This document shows positions 24,568 through 32,892 of a DNA stretch of 64,000 nt, in pieces; positions within the stretch are counted from its first letter, which is position 1; each line of letters starts with the position of its first letter. Position numbers and translations under genes: made by a program. This DNA comes from CAWCHZ01 sp963795555 (GTDB taxonomy: Bacteria; Actinomycetota; Thermoleophilia; Solirubrobacterales; Solirubrobacteraceae), in contig CAWCHZ010000002.1 of the NCBI GenBank assembly GCA_963795555.1, positions 1,922,001 through 1,986,000 on the forward strand, written 5' to 3'. The notes below the pieces were generated by a model. That model searched no databases. It was not told the origin of the DNA and worked only from the letters and a program-made list of their open reading frames with translations.

Positions 24568-25528
24568 TCAGACCGTGCTCCAGCGCTCCCTTGACGCCCG
24601 CGTCGAGGGCGTTGAGGCGATGCAGGGCGAGCGCCTCGGGGAAGCCGAAGCGCCGGCCGGGCACGGCCTCGGCCCCGTGGTGGCAGAGCAGGCAGTGCAC
24701 CAATGCGATCCGCCGTTGCGCATCCAGCCCGCTGCGCAACGCATGCTCGTCGACGATCTGCTGGCCGAGCACGAGGTGGCCGAGCAGCCGACCCTCATCG
24801 CTGAGGCCGATCTCGGCGCCATAGCTGAACTCGCGTGTCTTGCCGAGGTCGTGCACGATCGCGGCGCTCAGCAGCAGGTCCACGTTGAGTCGCGGGTGCA
24901 GCGTGCAGGTCTCCAGCGCGAGCGTCGTGACGGCGACGGTGTGCTCGAGCAGCCCGCCGAGATAGGCATGATGGCCAGCGCGCGTGCAGGGAGCGCGGCG
25001 CAGCTCGGCGCGCAGCGCGCGATCCGCCAGCAGCGCGTCCAACAGCCGGCGGTAGGGTTGGTCGCAGACCTCGCGCGCCAGATGCTCGAGGAAGCCCTCG
25101 AGCTCGTCGAGATCGCGGTAGGCCGTCGGCAGGAAGCGAGCTGGGTCAGCGTGCTCACCGCTCGCTCGCTCGATCATGCGCAGCTCGATCTGCAGCTCGT
25201 CGCGGAAGCGCTCGACCCGTCCCGCGACGCGCACCAGGTCGCCGCGCTCGAAGCGTCCGGCCAGCAGGTCGGCGTCGCGGAAGGCACGGGCCTGGATCGC
25301 GCCGCTGCGGTCGCGTAGCTCGAGTGCGAGGTAAGGCGTGCCGCTGCGCGTCAGCAGCCGCTCCTTGCGGGTGCAGGCAAGCACCATCGCGACGTCCTGG
25401 CCGGCGCGCAGCGTCGCGACGTCCTGGCCGGCGCGCAGCGTCGCGGTGCCTCCGCCGATCTGGTGGTCCGCGAGCCTCGTCGAGGCTCCCTCGTCCGGCG
25501 GATTTCGCGCTGTGGCTCCCGTCGGCAT
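24536..25528 (-). CDS. OB-fold plus HD-domain protein, YhaM-like 3'-5' exoribonuclease
   Basis: The protein has about 330 residues. After a repeat-containing N-terminus an OB-fold follows (LTRSGTPYLALELRDRSGAI to DLVRVAGRVERFRDELQIEL), then an HD domain with GGLLEHTVAV, SAAIVHDLGKTREF and HCLLCHHGAE, the metal ligands of the HD superfamily. The OB+HD order is that of YhaM/CBF1-type 3'-5' exonucleases acting on single-stranded RNA or DNA. The start is taken as ATG 25528, 25 bp from the divergent PAC2 gene start; a GTG at 25543 is possible. Confidence 0.78.
   Translation of the reverse strand: MPTGATARNPPDEGASTRLADHQIGGGTATLRAGQDVATLRAGQDVAMVLACTRKERLLTRSGTPYLALELRDRSGAIQARAFRDADLLAGRFERGDLVRVAGRVERFRDELQIELRMIERASGEHADPARFLPTAYRDLDELEGFLEHLAREVCDQPYRRLLDALLADRALRAELRRAPCTRAGHHAYLGGLLEHTVAVTTLALETCTLHPRLNVDLLLSAAIVHDLGKTREFSYGAEIGLSDEGRLLGHLVLGQQIVDEHALRSGLDAQRRIALVHCLLCHHGAEAVPGRRFGFPEALALHRLNALDAGVKGALEHGLISRPPALAAS
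25387..25440. repeat. 27-bp perfect in-frame duplication near the N-terminus of the nuclease
   Basis: Identical 27-mers lie at 25387-25413 and 25414-25440 (TCGCGACGTCCTGGCCGGCG...), with a further partial TCGCG. On the minus strand each adds nine residues, ATLRAGQDV, just before the OB-fold. The copies have not diverged, so the event looks recent. Confidence 0.95.
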
Positions 25529-25553
25529 GGCACCATCATGTACCGTGAATCGG

Positions 25554-26426
25554 ATGCAGCCCCTGGAATGGGAACGGCGTCCCGATGGGCTTCGCGCCCC
25601 TGCCCTGATCTGCGCGTTCAAGGGTTGGAACGACGCCGCCGATGCGGCCTCCGCGGCCGTCGCCTTCATCGGCTCCTCGCTCGACGCGCGGCGCTTCGCG
25701 ACGATCGACCCGGAGGAGTTCTACGACTTCCAGACAGTCCGTCCGCAGGTGAAGCTGATCGACGGACGCACGCGAACCGTGGAATGGCCGCGAGTGGAGA
25801 TCTTCGAGGTTCGTGTTCCCCGCGCGCCGCGCGACCTGGTGCTGCTGTCGGGAATCGAGCCGTCGATGCGCTGGCGGACCTTCAGCGGCCTGATCGTCGA
25901 TCTCGCCGAGGCGCTGAGCTGTCAGCTGGTCGTGACCGTTGGCGCGCTGCTGGCCGATGTCGCGCACTCGCGGCCGGTGGGGATCAGTGGGCTGGCGTCG
26001 GATGAGTCGCTGATCGAGCGCTTCGGCCTGCCGCACGCGTCCTATGAAGGCCCCACGGGCATCATCGGCGTGCTGCACTCGGCCTGCACCGAAGCCGGGC
26101 TGCCGACCGCCTCGCTGTGGGCGACGGTGCCGCACTACGTCGCCGCGGCGCCGAACCCGAAGGCGGCGCTGGCGCTGGTGCGGCGCATCGAGCGGCTCGT
26201 CGGCGTCTCCGTCGACGCGTCGGAGCTGGAGGCCGCGACCGTCGAATACGAGCGCCAGGTGAACCTTGCGGTCCAGAGCGACCCGGAGGTCCAGGCGTTC
26301 GTCGAGCGCCTCGAGCGCGCCGCCCAGGATGACCCCGACGACGTCCCGCCGGACGAGCTGCCCTCCGGCGACGTGATCGCGCGCGAGTTTCAGCGCTTCC
26401 TGCGCCAGCGCGGGCGCGACGACTAG
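25554..26426 (+). CDS. PAC2 family protein
   Basis: This 290-residue protein has the PAC2 pattern: PALICAFKGWNDAADAASAA at the N-terminus, the strands DLVLLSGIEPSMRWRTF and LVVTVGALLADVAHSRP, then YEGPTGIIGVLHSACTEAGL and SLWATVPHYVAAAPNPKAAL. PAC2 proteins resemble the eukaryotic proteasome assembly chaperone 2 and are common in actinobacteria, where their role is not settled. The start is ATG 25554. The next gene is convergent with only 1 bp between the stops. Confidence 0.88.
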   Translation: MQPLEWERRPDGLRAPALICAFKGWNDAADAASAAVAFIGSSLDARRFATIDPEEFYDFQTVRPQVKLIDGRTRTVEWPRVEIFEVRVPRAPRDLVLLSGIEPSMRWRTFSGLIVDLAEALSCQLVVTVGALLADVAHSRPVGISGLASDESLIERFGLPHASYEGPTGIIGVLHSACTEAGLPTASLWATVPHYVAAAPNPKAALALVRRIERLVGVSVDASELEAATVEYERQVNLAVQSDPEVQAFVERLERAAQDDPDDVPPDELPSGDVIAREFQRFLRQRGRDD

Positions 26427-26427
26427 C

Positions 26428-29400
26428 TCAGCGCTCGGTCGCCGGGCAGATGATCCGGTAGTCGCAGACCGAGCACGCGCGATAGGACGGCGTGGGCTCG
26501 AAGCCCTGCGAGAGGATGCCGTCGGCGACCTCTAAGACCGTGTCGGTGATCCAGCCGCGATCGGCGTCGTCCCGCTGCACTGGGACCTTCTCGTCATCGA
26601 GCACGTAGTAGTAGGCCTGCGACGACGCCGCGAGCTGCCAGGCCTCGCGCGCGCCGACGGCGTAGAGCGAGAGCTGGATGTCGTGCTTGAGCTCGGCGGC
26701 CGAGCGCGGGCGCCCGGTCTTGTAGTCGACGAGCTCGTAGGCTCCGTCGGGCAGTCGGTCGACGCGATCGACCCGCCCGCGCAGCAGATGCGGCCCGAGC
26801 CTGAACGCGAACGAGCGCTCGAGCCACACCGTCTCGACCGGCTCGGACTGCAGGCGCTCGTGATACCGCGAGAGCGCCGCGGTGGCCTTGGCGCGCAGCT
26901 GCAGCTCCTCGTCGGAGTCGCCAAGGCCGGCGCGGCGCCAGCCGGCGTCGAGCAGGCCGAGCAGCTCGGCCCGGGTCGACGCTCCGCCCGCGTGGAAGCG
27001 CTCCAGCACCTGGTGGACCAGGATCCCGAAGCGCTGGTTGAGCGTCGGCTCCTGGGGGATCCGAAAGACGCGGGCGAACTTGTATCTGAGTGGGCAGATC
27101 CGGTAGGTCTCGATGTCCGAGGCCGAGAGCACGAGCCCATCACCCTGCCGGGGCAGGAACGGCTCCAGCGTCGGCTGCTCGCGGGCCGCGAGCGCCTGCG
27201 CGCGATGCCGCGCGATGCGCTCGCGGCCGAGCAGCTGGCCGTCGAGCTCCGAGGACTCGAAGATGTCGCGCTGCTCGGCCGTCACGGCCCGTGCGAGTCG
27301 TGCGTTGATCTCGGCCAGGGCCTCTTCGATCGGCTGCTCGGGCGCACGTGCGATCAGCGCGGCGAGCTTGATCAGCTCGAGGTAGCGGACGATCGCGTGC
27401 GAGACGTCGAGGTCGGTGTCGAAGCGCAGCTCACCAAGGCGGCCGGCGACGGTCGATATGTCACGCAGCACGTCCTGGCGCAGGCTCCGCGCCCGCGCGT
27501 GGAGCGCCTCGGCCGGGCCGAAGAGCTCCTCCTCGAAGGTCTCCCAGTGTCCGCCGATCGCCTCCCGTGCGGCCTCCACGAACGGCGATGCGGGGCGCAT
27601 CGCGCCATCCGGGCCGCACTCGGAGCAGGCGAGCGCCAGGCCCTGTCGAGCGCGCGTCATCGCGACGTAGAGCAGTCGGCGCATCCGTAGCACGTGCAGG
27701 GAGCGGCTCTCGCTGGGCAAGCGCTCGCGCAGCAGCGCGTCGGGCAGCGGCTCGATCGCGCTGCGATGCGGTCCGGGCATCCGGGCGGCCTCCAGTCCGA
27801 GCACGTAGACGCGATCGAACTCCAGCCCCTTGGCGGCATGCATCGGCAGCACGCTGACGGCCGCCGGCCGGCGTTCGCTGGCGGCCTCCTCATCGCGCAG
27901 CCCGGCATCGGCGACCGCGGCGATGTAGCGCGCGAACTCCCGCGGCGTGGCCTGGGGCACCCGGCCCACGTAGGCCGTCGCCATCTCGGCCAGTCGAGCC
28001 AGGTTCAGCAGCCGCTCGACGATGTCGGCCTGCGCTGCGAAGAGCTGCTGACGACGCACGCCGAGCCGTTCGATCAGGCGGTGGACGTAGAGATCGGGGC
28101 GCAGCGTGTCCAGTGAGGCGATCGCCGAGCGGTAGAGCTGCAGGAACGTCAGGATCCGCTCGCGCGCCTCCGGTGGGATCTGCGGCGACTCGGTGGCGGC
28201 GACCAGGCCGGAGACCATGTCGAGCTTGCGGCGGCGGGTGATCTGGACGCAGCGCGCCAGGTCTGCGGCGCGCAGCTCGACGGGCGGTCGCGTGAGCGCT
28301 CGTACCACGGCGCTGGCGTCACTCGGATCGCACAGCAGTCGCAACCAGGCGAGGATGTCGCGGATCTCGGTGCGCTGGAAGAACGCGGCGGCACCGGCGA
28401 CGCGGTAGGGGATCGCCCGCTCATCGAGCGCGACGGCAATCTCCTGGGCCTGGTCGCGCACCGAGCAGACGAGCACGCCGATCGCGTCGGCCGCGATCCC
28501 GTACGCCAGCATCCGCTCGATGTCGGCAGCCACGGCCTGGGCCTGCGCGCGGTCGTTCTGGCAGCGCCAGAAGCGCACCTGGGGAGCCTCGGTCGGCGGC
28601 GGCGCCTCGATTTTCTCCGCCGGCGCCTGCACGACCGCGGTCGCGCTGCGCAGGATGTCCGCCGGGCAGCGCAAGGAGCCCTCCAGCCTGACGACGCGGA
28701 GGCTCGGGTGTGCGGCGCGGAAGTCCGCAATGTTCTTCTCAGCCGCGCCGCGCAGGCGGCGCAGCGATTGCTGCTCATCGGCCACCGCGCAGATCCGTTC
28801 GTGCCCGGCGACCAGCAGCTCGACCAAGCGCATCTCGGCGTAGCTGAGGTCCTGGAGCTCGTCGACGAGCAGGTGACGATGGCGCTCGGCCACGCGCGCG
28901 CGAACATGGGGCTTGTCGGTCAGCAGCTGCGCGGTGCGCTGCAGCAGGTCGCCGCCGTCCAACATGCCGGCCTCCATGAGCATGCGGTCGTGGGTCTCGA
29001 AGACGGCGGCGAACTCGCGCTCCTTGGCAGCGCGCGAGCGCGCCGACGGATCATCCCCGGGCAGCGCGCGGGCCCACGCCGCAAAGCTCGCCGCATCCAC
29101 TCCCTCCTCCTTGAGTCGGTCGATGCGCTCCAGCAGCGAGGCCAGCAGCGCCGCGGGATTGCCACCGAGATCGTGGCGTCGCAGGGTCAGCTCGCTGATG
29201 CGCTCGAGCAGCAGCGCGAGCCGGTCGGCCGGGGTGGCTGGCACGACGAATGGGTCGAGCCCCGCCTCGCGCGCCTCCTCGTGCAGCAGCCCGGCGCAGA
29301 AGTCGACGATCGTGCAGACCTCGAGCGCCTCGTAGGGGCGGTCCAGCGCGCGCTCCAGCGCGGTGCGCAGCTCCACCGCGGCCGCGCGCGACAGCGCCAG

Positions 29401-29568
29401 CACGAGAATCGCCTCCGGCACCTCGCCGGCCGCCACCAGGGCGAGGAAGCGTCGCAGCAGCACCGTGGTCTTGCCGGTGCCCGGGCCACCGAGCACCAGC
29501 AGCGGGCCGCTCGCGTGGGCCACCACCTCGCCCTGGGCGCGAGTGAGACCCTCCGACGCGTTCAGCAC
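26428..29568 (-). CDS. UvrD/Rep-type DNA helicase with C-terminal RecB-like (PD-(D/E)XK, Fe-S) nuclease
   Basis: About 1046 residues. Superfamily 1 helicase motifs are visible: VLGGPGTGKTTVLLRRFLAL (Walker A near residue 30), HLLVDELQDLSYAEMRL (motif II, DELQD), VVRLEGSLRCPADIL and MHAAKGLEFDRVYVLGLE (motif V). The C-terminal nuclease has ICPLRYKF, YELVDYKTGRP (catalytic Asp/Lys) and CSVCDYRIICP, the four-cysteine set that holds a 4Fe-4S cluster in AddB/AdnAB-like enzymes. It probably acts in double-strand break resection or repair as a single subunit. The start GTG 29568 is 9 bp from the divergent gene. Confidence 0.88.
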   Translation of the reverse strand: MLNASEGLTRAQGEVVAHASGPLLVLGGPGTGKTTVLLRRFLALVAAGEVPEAILVLALSRAAAVELRTALERALDRPYEALEVCTIVDFCAGLLHEEAREAGLDPFVVPATPADRLALLLERISELTLRRHDLGGNPAALLASLLERIDRLKEEGVDAASFAAWARALPGDDPSARSRAAKEREFAAVFETHDRMLMEAGMLDGGDLLQRTAQLLTDKPHVRARVAERHRHLLVDELQDLSYAEMRLVELLVAGHERICAVADEQQSLRRLRGAAEKNIADFRAAHPSLRVVRLEGSLRCPADILRSATAVVQAPAEKIEAPPPTEAPQVRFWRCQNDRAQAQAVAADIERMLAYGIAADAIGVLVCSVRDQAQEIAVALDERAIPYRVAGAAAFFQRTEIRDILAWLRLLCDPSDASAVVRALTRPPVELRAADLARCVQITRRRKLDMVSGLVAATESPQIPPEARERILTFLQLYRSAIASLDTLRPDLYVHRLIERLGVRRQQLFAAQADIVERLLNLARLAEMATAYVGRVPQATPREFARYIAAVADAGLRDEEAASERRPAAVSVLPMHAAKGLEFDRVYVLGLEAARMPGPHRSAIEPLPDALLRERLPSESRSLHVLRMRRLLYVAMTRARQGLALACSECGPDGAMRPASPFVEAAREAIGGHWETFEEELFGPAEALHARARSLRQDVLRDISTVAGRLGELRFDTDLDVSHAIVRYLELIKLAALIARAPEQPIEEALAEINARLARAVTAEQRDIFESSELDGQLLGRERIARHRAQALAAREQPTLEPFLPRQGDGLVLSASDIETYRICPLRYKFARVFRIPQEPTLNQRFGILVHQVLERFHAGGASTRAELLGLLDAGWRRAGLGDSDEELQLRAKATAALSRYHERLQSEPVETVWLERSFAFRLGPHLLRGRVDRVDRLPDGAYELVDYKTGRPRSAAELKHDIQLSLYAVGAREAWQLAASSQAYYYVLDDEKVPVQRDDADRGWITDTVLEVADGILSQGFEPTPSYRACSVCDYRIICPATER

Positions 29569-29577
29569 CTGCGTAGC

Positions 29578-30453
29578 ATGGCAGGTGTGCGCGCCTGCTC
29601 CGCGATCGTCGCGGCCGACTGGATCGACGCCTGCCGCCGAGCCGCGCGGGCGGTCGAGCGGGACCTGGCGCGGTGCGCGTCTGGCGTCCAGCGCGGGGGC
29701 GAGACCGGCGAGCGCGGCGAGGGCGGAGACCGCACGCTGATCATCGACCAGATCGCCGAGGACGCGATCTTCGAGCAGCTGGCGCGGCTGCGGCGGCGCG
29801 GACTGCGCTTCCGCGCCATCTCGGAGGAGCGCGGCGAGGTCGACTTCGGCGATGCCACCATCCGCGTGATCATCGACCCGATCGATGGGTCGCTGAACGC
29901 CAAGCGTGGGCTCGCGCAGTACGCCGTGTCGATCGCGGTCGCCGATGGCCCCACGATGGCCGATGTGGCGCTCGGCTTCGTGCACGACTTCGGCAGCGGC
30001 GAAGAGTGGGTCGCTTGCCGTGGCGAGGGTGCCTGGTGCAACGGCGTCGCGCTCGATCGCGACCTGCCTGAGCGTCGCGCGCGCGATGGCCGGCTGGAGA
30101 TGCTGGGGATCGAGTCGGCCGACCCGCGTTGGCTTGCCAGATGCGTCGACGAGCTCGTCGAGCAGACCCACCGGCTGCGCGCGATCGGCTCGATCGCGAT
30201 CTCGCTCTGTCAGGTGGCGGGGGCGCGGCTGGACGCGATGGCCTCGCTGCGCAGCTGCCGCTCGGTGGACGCCGCCGCCGGCCAGCTGATCGTGCGCGAG
30301 GCGGGCGGGTGGGTCTCGTTTCCCTGTTGGGCCGACCCGCTCGGCGCGCCGCTGGACCTGCAGGCGCGCTCGCCGGTGGTGGCCGCGCGCTCGCCGGCGA
30401 CGCTGGAGTCGCTCGGCGGGCTCGTCATGGGTGCCTTGGACCCCTCGTCATGA
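29578..30453 (+). CDS. Inositol monophosphatase family protein
   Basis: The 291-residue protein contains the metal-binding motifs of the Li-sensitive phosphatase family: ISEERGEVDFG (Glu site), IIDPIDGSLNAKRGL (DPIDGT-type box, Ser for Thr) and CRSVDAAAGQLIVREAGG (the usual WDxAAG has Val for Trp). Members act on inositol phosphate, fructose 1,6-bisphosphate or PAP; the substrate is not decided here. The end of the gene runs into a 23-bp repeat array that contains its stop codon (30451-30453). The start ATG 29578 could be replaced by GTG 29590. Confidence 0.85.
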   Translation: MAGVRACSAIVAADWIDACRRAARAVERDLARCASGVQRGGETGERGEGGDRTLIIDQIAEDAIFEQLARLRRRGLRFRAISEERGEVDFGDATIRVIIDPIDGSLNAKRGLAQYAVSIAVADGPTMADVALGFVHDFGSGEEWVACRGEGAWCNGVALDRDLPERRARDGRLEMLGIESADPRWLARCVDELVEQTHRLRAIGSIAISLCQVAGARLDAMASLRSCRSVDAAAGQLIVREAGGWVSFPCWADPLGAPLDLQARSPVVAARSPATLESLGGLVMGALDPSS

Positions 30454-30525
30454 GTCGCTTGGGTCCCCTCGTCATGGCTCCCCGGAGCTCTCGGCATGAG
30501 CCGCTTGGACCCCTCGTCATGATTG
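30423..30525. repeat. About 23-bp tandem repeat, five copies, across a gene junction
   Basis: Copies of CGTCATG...GCTTGGACCCCT begin at 30423, 30446, 30470, 30492 and 30515 (periods 23, 24, 22, 23), with diverged bases in the third and fourth. The first lies inside the phosphatase gene, the second holds its stop codon, and the last ends 5 bp before the next gene. Four of the five copies contain GTCATG, so a possible ATG is repeated through the array. Confidence 0.92.
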
Positions 30526-30533
30526 AAGGGTGA
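30450..30533 (+). other. 27-codon mini open frame linking two genes by ATGA and GTGA overlaps
   Basis: An ATG at 30450 overlaps the phosphatase stop (ATGA, 30450-30453). The frame stays open through the repeat and stops at TGA 30531-30533, which overlaps the GTG start of the DUF2342 gene (GTGA, 30530-30533). The peptide contains GPLVM twice. Translation is not shown, but both junctions have the form used for coupled translation. Confidence 0.4.
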
Positions 30534-31573
30534 TCGACTGGGTCCTTGCCGAGCATCTGGCCGGCTTCGTGGCGGGCGAGCCGGCGACGCAGCCGCCAGG
30601 CGCCGCGCTTCCTGAGCTGGCCGAGCGCAGTGAGCGGCTGGTCTCCGCCTACACCGGCCTGGTCCCGCTCGCCCCGCTGCCGGCGCCGGAGTGGCTGGAC
30701 CGTCGCCAGTGGGCGCGCGCGAACCTCACCAGCATGCGCGTCGTGCTCGATCCGGTCGTCGGCAAGTTCGCCCGCTCGATCGGCCCGTTGCGCGTGCCGC
30801 TGAGTGTCATGACCGGATTGGCGCTGACGGCGGAGATCGGCGTGGTCGTCGGGCTGCTCGCGCAGCGGGTGCTTGGGCAATACGAGCTGATCGTGATCGA
30901 GCCGAAGGCGCCGGCACGGCTGCTGTTCGTGGCGCCCAACCTTGCCGAGGCCGTCGTCAAGCTCGACGTCGATGAGCAGGAGTTCCTCTCCTGGGTGGCG
31001 CTGCACGAGGTGACCCATGCGCTCCAGTTCGGCGCCGTCCCCTGGCTGCGCCAGCACCTGGCCGACCTGCTCAGTCGGTTGCTCGCCTCGGTCGACATCA
31101 CGATCGACCTCGCGCGGATGCGCCGGCTGCCCAGCCGCGCCGATCTGCGCTCGCTGGTCGATGCCGTTCGCGGCGGTGACCTGATCGGTGTCGTCGCCAC
31201 CGCCGACCAACGCCAGATCGTCGTGCAGATGCAGGCGACGATGGCCCTGCTGGAGGGGTACGCCGAGCACGCGATGGACGCGGTCGGGCGGGATCTGCTG
31301 CCGAACTTGCCGCACCTGCGCGCCGCGCTGGACGCGCGTCGGCGCTCTCAGCGTGGCGTGGCGCGACTGCTCGCGCGGCTGCTCGGCCTCGACATGAAGC
31401 TGCGCCAGTACGAGCAGGGCAAGCGCTTCTGCGACAGCGTCGTCGACGCTGCCGGGATCGCGACGCTCAATCGTGTCTGGAGCGCGCCGGAGGCGATCCC
31501 GACCGCCGCCGAGCTCGTCGATCACGGCGCCTGGCTGGCGCGCACGACGCATCTGGGACAATCGAGCGGTTGA
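30530..31573 (+). CDS. Zinc-dependent metalloprotease of the DUF2342 family
   Basis: The 347-residue protein has the zincin motif ALHEVTHALQF (HEXXH near residue 161) and the family segments VMTGLALTAEIGVVVGLLAQ, LGQYELIVIEPKAPARLLFV and ALLEGYAEHAMDAVG, whose Glu is the likely third ligand. DUF2342 proteins are common in actinobacteria and are labelled as zinc-dependent peptidases or as F420-associated; their substrates are unknown. The GTG start at 30530 overlaps the stop of the upstream mini open frame. The mrp gene follows after 13 bp, so co-transcription is likely. Confidence 0.85.
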   Translation: MIDWVLAEHLAGFVAGEPATQPPGAALPELAERSERLVSAYTGLVPLAPLPAPEWLDRRQWARANLTSMRVVLDPVVGKFARSIGPLRVPLSVMTGLALTAEIGVVVGLLAQRVLGQYELIVIEPKAPARLLFVAPNLAEAVVKLDVDEQEFLSWVALHEVTHALQFGAVPWLRQHLADLLSRLLASVDITIDLARMRRLPSRADLRSLVDAVRGGDLIGVVATADQRQIVVQMQATMALLEGYAEHAMDAVGRDLLPNLPHLRAALDARRRSQRGVARLLARLLGLDMKLRQYEQGKRFCDSVVDAAGIATLNRVWSAPEAIPTAAELVDHGAWLARTTHLGQSSG

Positions 31574-31586
31574 CGACGATAGGACG

Positions 31587-32732
31587 ATGAGTGTGATGAC
31601 GACGACCGAGCAGATCCGCGACGCCCTGCGAGCGGTGATCGATCCTGAGCTGCGCCGCTCGATAGTGGAGCTGGACATGGTTCGCTCGATCGAGCTCGAC
31701 GCCGATGGCGACGTCGCCGTGATGGTGTCGCTGACGACCCCCGGTTGCCCGATCCGCAGCCACTTCCACACGGCGGTGAGCGACGCGGTCGGCGCGCTGG
31801 AGGGGGTCCGCGGGGTGTCCGTCGACTTCGACGTGCTCAGCGACGAGCAGAAGCGCACGCTTCAGCAGCGCCTCGGCCGCTCGCAGCTGCCCGAGGGCGC
31901 GCTTGCCGAGGTTGCCAACGTCGTCTGCGTCGGCTCGGGCAAGGGCGGCGTCGGCAAGTCGACGCTGACGGTCAACCTCGCGGCGGCGCTCGCCGAGGAG
32001 GGCAAGTCCGTCGGGGTGCTCGACGCCGACGTGTGGGGCTACTCGATTCCGCGCATGCTCGGCCTCGGCGCCCAGCGTCCCGCCGTCTCGCCGGAGCGCA
32101 AGATCCTGCCGCTCGTCGCGCACGGCCTGCGCGCGATGTCGATCGGCTTCTTCCTCGACGAGGACGCCGCCGTCGTCTGGCGCGGCCCGATGCTGCACAA
32201 GGCGCTCCAGCAGTTCCTCGAGGACGTCGCCTGGGGGGAGCTCGACTATCTGCTGGTCGACCTTCCGCCGGGGACTGGTGATGTCTCGATGACGCTCGCT
32301 CAGCTGCTGCCGCAGGCGAAGTTCGTGATCGTCACCACGCCCCAGCCGGCGGCGCAGAAGGTCGCGCGCCGGGCCGCCGAGATGGCGAGCAAGGTCAAGC
32401 TCGAGATCGGCGGGGTGATCGAGAACATGGCGGGGTTCACGACCCCGGACGGGACGCGCTACCAGATCTTCGGTGAGGGCGGCGGCCAGCTGCTCGCCGA
32501 CGAGCTCGACGTTCCACTGCTGGGCAAGGTGCCGCTGACGATGCCCCTGCGCGAGCAGTCCGACAGCGGCCAGCCGCTCGTGCTGGCCAACGCCGACGAT
32601 CCGGCCGCCCAGGCGATTCGCCAGGCCGCGCGCGGTGTCATAGCCCTCTCGCCGGTCGAGCTGCCCGTCCTGCAGGCGCCCGCGCCGGCGGCCGCCCCCA
32701 AGCCCGTTGGGCTGTCGCTGCCGATGGCCTAG
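31587..32732 (+). CDS. mrp: Mrp/NBP35 family P-loop ATPase, iron-sulfur carrier-like
   Basis: 381 residues. A MIP18-like domain (IDPELRRSIVELDMV, TTPGCPI) comes first, then the deviant Walker A VGSGKGGVGKSTLTVNLAAA (about residues 115-135), VLDADVWGYSIPRMLG and LLVDLPPGTGDVSMTLAQ. Such proteins carry iron-sulfur clusters to target enzymes. The CxxC that most Mrp/ApbC proteins have after the IENM motif is replaced by FTTPDGTRYQIF, as in some other actinobacterial members. ATG 31587 has AGGA just upstream; ATG 31596 is possible. Confidence 0.9.
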   Translation: MSVMTTTEQIRDALRAVIDPELRRSIVELDMVRSIELDADGDVAVMVSLTTPGCPIRSHFHTAVSDAVGALEGVRGVSVDFDVLSDEQKRTLQQRLGRSQLPEGALAEVANVVCVGSGKGGVGKSTLTVNLAAALAEEGKSVGVLDADVWGYSIPRMLGLGAQRPAVSPERKILPLVAHGLRAMSIGFFLDEDAAVVWRGPMLHKALQQFLEDVAWGELDYLLVDLPPGTGDVSMTLAQLLPQAKFVIVTTPQPAAQKVARRAAEMASKVKLEIGGVIENMAGFTTPDGTRYQIFGEGGGQLLADELDVPLLGKVPLTMPLREQSDSGQPLVLANADDPAAQAIRQAARGVIALSPVELPVLQAPAPAAAPKPVGLSLPMA

Positions 32733-32763
32733 GGCTGCCTGCGGGACACCAGAGTTTCGCGGA

Positions 32764-32802
32764 AGTTTTTGACTAGCGCGACAGTAGACGCCATCAAAAA
32801 CT
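32764..32802. other. AT-rich inverted repeat in the mrp/ferredoxin spacer
   Basis: The 160-bp spacer 32733-32892 is unusually rich in A and T runs. AGTTTTTGA at 32764-32772 and its exact reverse complement TCAAAAACT at 32794-32802 enclose 21 bp. Further CAAAAACTC-like elements follow at about 11-bp spacing up to 32823. The two flanking genes converge here, so an unusual bidirectional terminator or a small RNA are both possible. I see no coding potential. Confidence 0.45.
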
Positions 32803-32892
32803 CTGCAAAACTCCTCAAAAACCTCGGCCCGCAGCACGATGACGCTCACCATGCCGCCAAGCGGCACAGCGCAGGCAAATCGGCCTGTTGCG

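Noticed and set aside
30423..30533. CRISPR-like array
   Set aside because: Units are about 23 bp with no distinct spacers between them and no cas genes; it is a simple tandem repeat over a gene junction.
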